64,000 bases of DNA, taken from Xanthostigma xanthostigma. Its lineage: Eukaryota > Arthropoda > Insecta > Raphidioptera > Raphidiidae. This document shows, piece by piece, positions 56,198-64,000 of the stretch (positions within the stretch are counted from its first letter, which is position 1; each line of letters opens with the position of its first letter). The stretch is taken from assembly GCA_963575645.1 (NCBI GenBank), contig OY754467.1, positions 2,480,001 to 2,544,000 on the forward strand, given 5' to 3'. A model generated the notes under the pieces. The model saw nothing but the letters and a program-made list of their open reading frames with translations, did no database searches and had not been told where the DNA came from. The position numbers and the translations under genes were made by a program.

Positions 56198-56461
56198 TTT
56201 CATATAATCTCATATAATTTGTATATTTTATTATTTTTAATCTTTATTTTTTATATTTCTTTGTTTTATACTTTTATTTATTTATTTTTTTTTTCTTTTT
56301 TTTTTTGTATAATTTCTGCACGTCCTTAAACCATAGGTACTCCTGCCCTAGCACTGGCTTCAGCCAAGTTGGGCAGGATTATTCCAACTCTAAATTGTAA
56401 TATAAATGTACGTATCACATATTTTTGGAATTAAATAAATAAATAAATAAATAAATAAATG
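56198..56461 (+). mobile_element. LINE 3' UTR with stem-loop and (TAAA)n tail
   Basis: A T-rich UTR, then a hairpin cctgccc...gggcagg (about 56343-56378) with an inner ggcttcagcc. The end is ttggaattaaataaataaataaataaataaat. A stem-loop plus short microsatellite tail is the usual 3' signature recognised by the RT of several LINE clades. Confidence 0.8.
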
Positions 56462-56502
56462 CTGATTTGAGTAAACATATGTAATGATACGGAACGTTTG
56501 CA

Positions 56503-56590
56503 GCGTTCTCTCTCTGAACGGCAGACACTTTCACTTATGGCAAGCATACCCGCTAGCGTACTCTATCTCTATGGTGGAAACTGAGTTCTC
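56503..56590. repeat. Right arm of inverted repeat flanking the LINE
   Basis: Complement of 52998-53085 with indels. The LINE lies between the arms, as expected if it landed in the loop of an older fold-back element. Confidence 0.6.
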
Positions 56591-56604
56591 GCATTGGTAT
56601 ATCT

Positions 56605-57535
56605 GTTACGCTCAAAGATCGAAAACGCTCAGTGAGCGGAAAAATAGCTGACAACGCGTTGTGGTCACAGTAAAACATCCACATGGCGAAATTCGTGTTA
56701 TGGCTCTAATGAAAACGCGCACGACGCGTTGTGGCAATCACAGAAAGACCAAATAGCGAAATTCGTGTCGTGGCTGACATGCTATTCGATCTCAACTCGT
56801 TCTGGCAATGATGAAAAGCCATGACGCGTATGGAATATTATTTGATTACGACGCACACTACTTTCCGATATGGATCCTACTAGGCCTAGGCTGGGAACGT
56901 TTTGGTAGATGTCCTTAGGAAATATTTTTTATTTTATAAAATCACTGCATAACGTGTTTGTCATTATTAAATATGTTATATAATTATATAAATTAAAATA
57001 AAACGATATTTTTTATTTATTGAGATTACTTTATATTTTAAAAAAATCAACGTATTAAGCAATAAATTACTGAACACAAAATATTAATCATTTGTAAATT
57101 ACTTATAATTACTTAAAATAATTGGGGAATTTATTTTTTACGACAATTTAAAATTCTTTCAAGTAATAAAAATATTTAACACAAACATAAATGCTTATTG
57201 ATCACCAATAAACAACAACAATGTACTGAAATTAATTACTTATATTAGAAATTACTATAATTGTGAAAAATGAGTATTTGATTGCTATTTATTAAAACAA
57301 TGAATGCTCAGAACGCGTCATGGGCTTTTCTTCATTGCCAGAACGCGTTCAGATCGAATAGTATGTCAGCCACGACACGAATTTCGCTATTTGGTCTTTC
57401 TGTGATTGCCACAACGCGTCGTGCGTGTTTTCATTAGAGCCATAACACGAATTTCGCCATGTGGATGTTTTACTGTGACCACAACGCGTTGTGAGCTATT
57501 TTTCCGCTCACTGAGCGTTTTCGATTTTTGAGCGT
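56605..57535. mobile_element. Long-TIR non-autonomous element
   Basis: About 931 bp. TIRs of about 228 bp (56605-56832 and 57308-57535) start gttacgctcaaNgatcgaaaacgctcagtgagcgg. Within each TIR a ~65-bp motif (acgcgttgtgg..cacag.aa..ccaNatNgcgaaattcgtgtNNtggct) occurs twice, resembling transposase-binding subterminal repeats. The interior is AT-rich and non-coding. A short ATATC is present at both outer edges, a possible target duplication. Confidence 0.88.
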
Positions 57536-58404
57536 AACATATCGACTATTGCTTTGTTGAAAGTTTCCAAATAACATTTTTCTTGTAATTGTTTTTTTAA
57601 GCTAGATTTGGGCGGGAAACTTAGATCTATTTTGAATCATCAATTTTTACAGACGTCACTGGAACGCTGCTGTAAAGAATGTCTATATATACTGTCATAA
57701 ATTTCTTATTGTTGCATTTGTACTTGTAAAAAAGCATACTGCAAATAAATAAACATGTTTACAATGTTTATTTTCTACTAAGGGAACACAATACTGCATT
57801 ATTTTTGTCGTGTCTTCATTGATTTTGCCTCCGTACTTATAAACCCATTAACTGTTCAACATTAATATTTTATATTTAATACATTAAGGTATACATATAG
57901 TAATTATTTTGTTTTTATTGAGTTCATTTTATTGATTTGTTTCCTTCACTAATTAATAATTTATATTAATTTATTAATTAAATATTAAATTTTAATTTCA
58001 GAAACGACAAAAGCTGACTACCTCTTCACATAAAGCGTCTGTTAGTCCGGGAAGGTAATTAAATTTTATATTATATATATATTTCTTTTATTATACTTGA
58101 TATACCTTCATCTGGTCACGCACAAAGATGGAAATTAGTATCGAACAGTTCAAAGGCTTTATTTATGTCAGGTCATGACGTGACTATAATGATGTCAAAT
58201 TTGAACTGTTCAACTCATCGTCATAGAGAACTGAAGAACTGGATCACATGATCCAAATGGTGCTATGGTCAAAGAGAGAGATAGACCTGTATAAGCATCA
58301 AAGAAAAACTGCAAATTAAGACACCAGCTATAAAAATTTAAATAAACTATTTCATTATTTAAAAATTACAGACCTGAAACAAAAATATCAAACATAGCCT
58401 TACA
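57536..58404. other. No gene seen
   Basis: AT-rich and unassigned. A polypyrimidine plus acceptor-like 'atttcag' near 58000 and a donor-like 'ggaaggtaatt' near 58050 have no coding context. Confidence 0.4.
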
Positions 58405-59003
58405 TCATATACCTATATTAATACGCTAAGGTTAAAGATGTTTGCCTCCCTTTTTAGAAAAAACCACACAATTTCTCCACATAAATTATATATTATTTTA
58501 CAGATAATTGCTTGCTCTACTGACATCGACAACTAAAAAAATTATTATTGCTTTTGTTTTTGTAAATTAATTAAAATACAGCAACGCTGAACAACGTCTG
58601 CCATCTGACGGCTTTAATTTTGAAACAACGTCAACACTTCGATCTGTCATCTGACCTTCATATTGTAATACAACAGACATAATACTGCATACTGCCATCC
58701 AACGGCTTTAATTTTGAAACAGCGAGCAACGCTGAACAACGTCACAGCAATGCTGCATGATGCCATCTGACGGCTTAGCTCAACGCTTTTGCTACTTGCG
58801 CCTCTATATGACAATTTTAGTAAAATATTTCTTCGATCTGTCATCTGAGCTTCATATTGTAATACAACAAAAAGAAGAACGTTATAAGCAGTGTGCAAAA
58901 TTAGAAACGTATTGAATACCTGCAATCATATTTAAAAAATAATTTTGTAAAGTGATAATTATTATACTTATTTAGTGCGAATAATTCGCACAGGTCACAC
59001 TAG
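58405..59003 (+). mobile_element. Helitron-like family B, copy B5
   Basis: 599 bp, A|TCATATACCTATATTAATACGC ... gtgcgaataattcgcacaggtcacaCTAG|T. Full length and very close to B4. Confidence 0.83.
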
Positions 59004-59254
59004 TAATATAATACTTCCCATGGCATTCTGCGTGCTAATAGCCTTGTAGTAGTAATCAAAGTACACATTTTTTTTGGACATATTTTTTTCTAAATTAAAA
59101 AAAAGCGAGAAAATCGGGGGCCTTATATGTAACGCTCCTATATTGCTAGTTGAAGCCGGACGACGCACCTGCGGTGCAGACATATCCGTCTCTCAAAACG
59201 TCGAGTCTTGTACGCATGTGCAAGAATTGAGCATAATATATGGCCTGTGTTTAT

Positions 59255-59596
59255 TAGAGCTGTAAAAGTAACGACAAATTGTGTACCCGTATGTATTCGT
59301 TACTTAAAGAACCAGTACCCGTTACTTTCGTATCGTTACGTTACTCGTTACTTTTCATACGACATACAATCGTGTACTAACAGCATCAAGCATGTACCAT
59401 CGCATCGAGGCGCGTCGCATACGTGATACGGTATGACTTCGTTCGTATAACGTATAACCGCATCAAACGAGTCGAACTGACATGGATACGACAAATGCGA
59501 GTAACGAAATGAATTTGTAAGTAACGATTCGTTACTTCGAGTCAGACGATGTACCCGTTACTCAGTAACGAATACATACGGTTTGTTACAGCTCTA
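59255..59596. mobile_element. hAT-like miniature element rich in GTAACG words
   Basis: Ends TAGAGCTGTAA and TTACAGCTCTA. Inner inverted ccgtatgtattcgttac / gtaacgaatacatacgg. Flanking 8-mers gtgtttat and gttttcat match 6 of 8. gtaacg/cgttac occurs many times along the element. Confidence 0.7.
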
Positions 59597-59601
59597 GTTT
59601 T

Positions 59602-59665
59602 CATCCTGAAGATCCGTTCTAAATATTGGAAAAAATTTTGAAATCGGATGAGTAGTTGAAATATC
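59602..59665 (+). repeat. Family H fragment
   Basis: catcctgaagatccgttctaaatattggaaaaaattttgaaatcggatgagtag matches 43852-43910. It is interrupted on the left by the hAT-like element. Confidence 0.6.
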
Positions 59666-59714
59666 TTCACCAAATAACTGAATTTCAATTCTCGTAGACA
59701 TTAAACGTGATATA

Positions 59715-60210
59715 CAGTGTAAACTCTTTATAACGTCCTTCGTTATAACGAAAAACTCCCTATAACGTCGAAATTTTTACGATTTGGTTGGTTTACCTTA
59801 AAACCTATACATTAATACCCTCTTTATAACGCAACAGCCATTCTCTATTACGAAGAAATATGTTCATATTTAGGCGTCAGCAAATGTTTACAGACATAAA
59901 GAGGACCATTCTGAACCATCACCATCTATTCAACAAGCACTTGATGACGCCAAACTATAGGTGTATGTGTTTGGAATAAATTAATTTTGTGAAAATTGGT
60001 TATTTTTCTTTCTTCCCTCCATATAACGAAAATTCTTTATAACGAAAAGAATGTTCGGTCCCTTAAAATTCGTTATAAAGAGATTATACAGTACATTGAA
60101 GATTATTGTTAATTTGGTTGTTTTTCTTTCTTCACTCCATATAACGGTAACTCTCTATAACGATAAAAAATGCTCGGTCCCTTGAGTTTCGTTATAAAGA
60201 GTTTACACTG
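59715..60210 (-). mobile_element. TA-flanked element M, copy 2
   Basis: 496 bp; reverse complement of 41436-41942, with CAGTGTAAACTCTTTATAACG ends and TA on both sides (59713-59714, 60211-60212). Very similar to copy 1, so both inserted in the recent past. Confidence 0.88.
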
Positions 60211-60655
60211 TAGTTTTTTTTTTAGATAATTTTGAGTTTAAAATCCGTGCGTATTTTTTGCGCACAACCCTGCAATATAGCTGCATCGTTCATCCACTTT
60301 CGTTCTTCTCCAACCCCTTCACAGTCTTATGTCGTTATTTTAATTATAAATGATGTTAAATGTTTAATTTCGAATAACCTTTAATGGTTTTTAAACACAA
60401 ATGCCTCCTTGCCTCGTTTCTTAGATACAGAATGTTTTTTTTTTTTTAATCTTGAATTTTATCGAGTCTGTAAACACTTATCAGAGCTGCTGTAAATATA
60501 TTTTATTCAACACGCGAGAGTAATATATAATTTCGGGGCCCTGCTAAATTCTGGAGAAATAATAAATTACTTCATGTTGACGCGTAGAGTGCTAATAATG
60601 AGCCGAAACTGTACGATAATGTATTACTGCATAGTTTCTGAACCAATAGGAACGC
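60211..60655. other. No gene seen
   Basis: Unassigned AT-rich DNA. Confidence 0.4.
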
Positions 60656-60849
60656 GGTAGTCCGGTACGTCCAATAATCCGGCACTCTCCGCTCACGCCT
60701 CTCTCACCCCTACCTACTTTTTTTATTTACATATAATAATTTTATTTACATATTTTGAATTTTTCTATACTACAATCCAATAATCCGACCATTCCAATAA
60801 ACCGGCACCCTCTAGTTTTTAATAGTGCCGAATTAGTGAGACTCTACTG
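60656..60849 (-). mobile_element. TA-type element related to 62346 (5'-incomplete)
   Basis: tagtccggtacgtccaataatccggcac...ccaataatccgaccattccaataaaccggcaccctctag...gtgccgaattagtgagactctactg followed by TA. It corresponds to 62346-62565 in reverse; the outermost bases at the 60656 end are lost. Confidence 0.7.
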
Positions 60850-61932
60850 TATAGATAACATTTTCAATTCAATACTTTTTTTGTATAAATATGACAAATT
60901 GGGAACGTTATACCGCTGTTAACAAAGATTGATATTGCGGTTCCATTAATGAAATAGTGGTTATTTGTTATTCGGGCGCTTTCGGGTATGCCCGGAGCGA
61001 TTCGTTGAAAGCCCGAAGCGGAGTTGTTTGTCGACAGCGCATGACAGTTACGTATAATTTTATCGGACAGCTTGTATTTGCTGGGTGTGTATGAAGAATG
61101 TATGTAGAAGTACCTGAAATAATAATATCTATTATTCATAGTGTCTGAGGGAACCCATGTATATTATATAACGTTATACAGAGAACCTATCTGGGCCGGT
61201 GCGGTACTTGTTCGCATTAAAGACGACGCTGGACCGCGCTATTGCGTTCGATTTTCGACGTGTAACGATCGTTGCACACGTGGCTGGAAACACTGCTTGG
61301 ACTTCTGCTGGCCGTTAGACTGGCTGAAATGACGTCCCTGCGGGCTCGCCTGCTAGCTCACAAGATAGATTTTAAGATTAGAACAGGGGGTCCGCTGCTT
61401 GCTCCGAGCAAGAACCAATCGGGAAGCAGTATCTTGTCACGTGGGCGACATGAACAAACGCCCACAAACCAACATGACGCCATTCTGTGCAGACAACAGA
61501 GACGTTTTGCTCTGTGTTTATATTTGAACTGTCACTGCGCGAGCGCATCAGATCTATTCACAGAACGAGCTTGAAAAGACGTCTCGTGTGAAGCGAGCAC
61601 AAGAAAACTAGCGCTAGGAAACTATAGTAGGCAAATCTAGCAAGGAATCTAGCTGTAAAATCGGAACGGGTTGTTACAAAATAACGGGTACTCGTAGTCC
61701 ACTTTAGTAGACAACACACAAACATCAGTTCGTTTGAGAAAGACGAGTTTTTTTTTTCAGCGAGTGTTTTCGCTAGAATCCAAATTTCGCGGATAGTTTT
61801 TATTATTTTTCTATTTTTATCGTATTTTGCGATCTGTATTCGCTAAAGGTTTAAATATTTTTGTGAAAAAAATGGTTAGTGTAGGCCAAGACAAATTTTC
61901 AAAATTATTCATTGATATCGTTATATAAAACT
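60850..61932. other. GC-richer patch with small frames; no gene called
   Basis: 61140-61580 is CpG- and GC-richer. Two overlapping plus frames (61141-61332 and 61272-61574, 63 and 100 codons) have no domain. Context resembles an exon or promoter remnant; nothing decides between them. Confidence 0.3.
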
Positions 61933-62340
61933 AGCGGTCCGTCCCGGTTTCACCCGGGTGCGATAGATATAATTCTGCAAAATGTATTTCGCTTGCGGCC
62001 CGGAGTCTGAAGTAGTAGCTTTGAGCAAATTCTATACTAGATTTGCTTCTGAACTAATAGCTTTGGCCGAATTATGTCAGATGTCGCTACTTGGTACTAA
62101 AACAATTTTGTTTGTTTGCTTCTGAACTAATAGCTTTGAGTACATTTATTCAGATGTCGTTACGTGTTACTAAAACAGTTTTCTTTTTGAGAAAACATCG
62201 TAGTTTTGTACAAAATATTTAATAAAAACTATCCTATAGCATAAGCTGGACCAAGCAAGACACATTTACAAAATTTCATTAAAATCGGTTCAGTTGTTTC
62301 GAAAATTAGTGCGGCCAAAATTTTGACACGAGAATTTTAT
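61933..62340 (-). mobile_element. Helitron-like element, another family
   Basis: On minus it begins tatatataaaattctcgtgtcaaaattttggccgc and ends tcgcacccgggtgaaaccgggacggaccgCTAG with T after it. An internal duplication of cttctgaactaatagctttg occurs near 62047 and 62121. It shares only the 3' hairpin type with family A. Confidence 0.65.
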
Positions 62341-62345
62341 ATATA

Positions 62346-62565
62346 CAGTAGAGTCTCACTAGTCCGGCACTATTAAAAACTAGAAGATGCCGGATTATTG
62401 GAATGTTCGGATTATTGGATTGTATAGAAAAATTAATATTATGTAAATAAAATAAAGCATTTCATAAAAAATAACAGTAGGGAGGGGAAGGGAGGCGTGA
62501 CCAGAGGGTGCCGGATTATTGGACGTACCGGACTACTAAAGTGCCGGATTAGTGAGACTCTACTG
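62346..62565. mobile_element. CAG-type TA element, about 220 bp
   Basis: TIR CAGTAGAGTCTCACTAgTCCGGCAC / GTGCCGGATTAGTGAGACTCTACTG. TA precedes the left end; the right flank (cgta) seems mutated. Inner words ccggattattgga repeat near both ends. Pogo/Tc1-like and non-autonomous. Confidence 0.8.
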
Positions 62566-63669
62566 CGTATATAGATTATAGTGCTTCGGAATTGCGTCAT
62601 ATATTAAAATTACGTTAAACTTTTTACGTTTTGTATATGCATATTTCGTTGTAAGTACATAAATTTATTTATTTCATATAAAGTCAACATAGTACAAGGA
62701 GTGCAAAAAACGGGAAAGTAAACAAAAACGCAGATATTGAAAAAAAATTTGGTATTAAAAATATTTTTCTTCGTATTTATTTCTGAAGATGAATTCATTT
62801 AATTAATCTAGATTTATTTATTTTAATTAATTTCATATTTTTTTATAAAAAATGATTAAATAATTTTTCGTTTGAATATGTCAGATGAAAAAAATTTGAG
62901 AGAACTAGAAAGTATATATGTCGCAGCCAAAGTTCCCTCTAAGCCGAGCACTAATTTTTCAAAAGTTACGCTGCAGCCGTTTTTGTTTTCTGCGTAGAAT
63001 GGGCTTGTACGCCAATTTTTTTTAGATTTCATTTTATAAAAGAATGGCAAAAATCAAAATTTCTTAAAAAAATTAAATTTAGAGGGTCAAAAAATTTATT
63101 AAAAAAAAATGTTGACTTCAAAAACAGGCTTTTTTTGTGAAACGTTTCGTTCAACTATTTGGGCTAAGCGTTAAATGCCGGCATTTTACTAACGGCCTAG
63201 CCTTCGCATTAAATGTCTATAATTGCAACGACTTCAATCTCGGCATATGTGTGACCGGGTCGTGGGACGATTTTTTATACTAGTTCGGGCCTGAATATGA
63301 GTCAAGGTAACAATTACTATATACTATTCTTACTTTCCTGTAAAATATCACAATATTAAAAATTCTAATCGATACATATTACAATGCCCTGATTATGTTA
63401 AACAGAAATATATTCATGTTATTAGAATATGTCAAAAAACATATTTTAATTAATGTCATATTTATGACCATTTTAAATTGTATAAAAAAGCCGGATATCG
63501 TGAGTTGACGAAACTTGACAATTAATAATTTATATATTTTTTTGCGGAATGTGATGAAAAGCTAATAGGTATATATTCCAAATTAAATGAAACTAGCTCT
63601 GAAATCGTCTAAACTTTCTTGTTTGCTTTTCCTTTTTAGCATATACAGGATTATAGTTAAGTTAATAAT
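62566..63669. other. No gene seen (1.1 kb)
   Basis: AT-rich. The minus frames at 62610 and 62856 have no domain and biased composition. Confidence 0.4.
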
Positions 63670-64000
63670 AAAAACCTCACAATTTCTCTACATAAATTAT
63701 ATATCATTTTACAGATAATTGCTTGCTCTACTGACATCGACAACTAAAAAATTTATTATTGCTTTTGTTTTTGTAAATTAATTAAAATACAGCAACGCTG
63801 AACAACGTCTGCCATCTGACGGCATTAATTTTGAAACAGCGTCAACACTTCGATCTGTCATCTGACCTTCATATTGTAATACAACAGACACAATACTGCA
63901 CACTGCCATCCAACGGCTTTAATTTTGAAACAGCGAGCAACGCTGAACAACGTCACAGCAATGCTGCATGATGCCATCTGACGGCTTTTGCTACTTGCGC
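63670..64000 (+). mobile_element. Helitron-like family B, copy B6 (5' truncated, runs off window)
   Basis: Joins the family at aaaacctcacaatttctctacataaatt and follows it to the window end. It lacks the TC start, and near the end it lacks 'tagctcaacg' of other copies. Confidence 0.75.

Noticed and set aside
61141-61574. Two overlapping frames in a GC-richer patch as a gene
   Set aside because: No recognisable domain, two competing phases, and no clear promoter or poly(A) context; noted only as an unassigned patch.

Overview
The window looks like AT-rich, non-coding-dominated insect nuclear DNA. The evidence is a single eukaryotic gene of the piRNA pathway (Maelstrom), splice-site consensus sequences, a LINE retrotransposon, tRNA-derived SINEs, Helitron-like elements, hAT and TA-target miniature transposons, and many long inverted repeats. 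Several repeat motifs (the 'CTATACTAATATATAAAGC' Helitron start, an RTE/LINE tail with 'ggaggcctttgcccagtagtggga', a 'ttccgttcctcaaaaaaggaaccc' repeat) are of kinds I associate with insect genomes, Lepidoptera especially. The order cannot be fixed from sequence alone.

Layout. 0-4 kb: a repeat copy (1-495), a fold-back element (1438-1962) holding a CCAAT/TATA promoter-like block, then an intact, intron-free Maelstrom coding region (2137-3720). 4-16 kb: dispersed repeats, including a nested hAT-type element with a perfect 8-bp target duplication and a 1.1 kb internally repeated element. 16-31 kb: Helitron-like family A copies carrying tRNA-like segments, an inverted pair of hAT-type elements around a fold-back, a LINE tail, another hAT-type element, and the first SINE. 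30-36 kb: Helitron-like family B copies. 36-41 kb: two tandem arrays (about 92-bp units; about 22-bp units in a higher-order pattern). 41-48 kb: TA-flanked miniature transposons, a three-palindrome 'Russian doll' structure, a 716-bp near-perfect palindrome and a SINE with an 11-bp target duplication. 48-64 kb: more miniature elements, an intact 997-codon endonuclease/reverse-transcriptase ORF, a 0.93 kb element with about 228-bp terminal inverted repeats, and further Helitron and TA-type copies.

Only two reading frames are convincing protein genes: Maelstrom (cellular) and the LINE ORF2 (mobile). Nearly all the other open frames are chance frames in repeats. The biological thread is a transposon-silencing gene lying at the edge of a dense, nested transposon landscape rich in hairpin-forming sequence. 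Its putative promoter and 5' leader lie inside a fold-back repeat. Whether the region makes piRNAs or hairpin siRNAs cannot be read from the sequence. Repeat-family names used here (A, B, C, H, M, N, P, S, T) are working labels for this window only.
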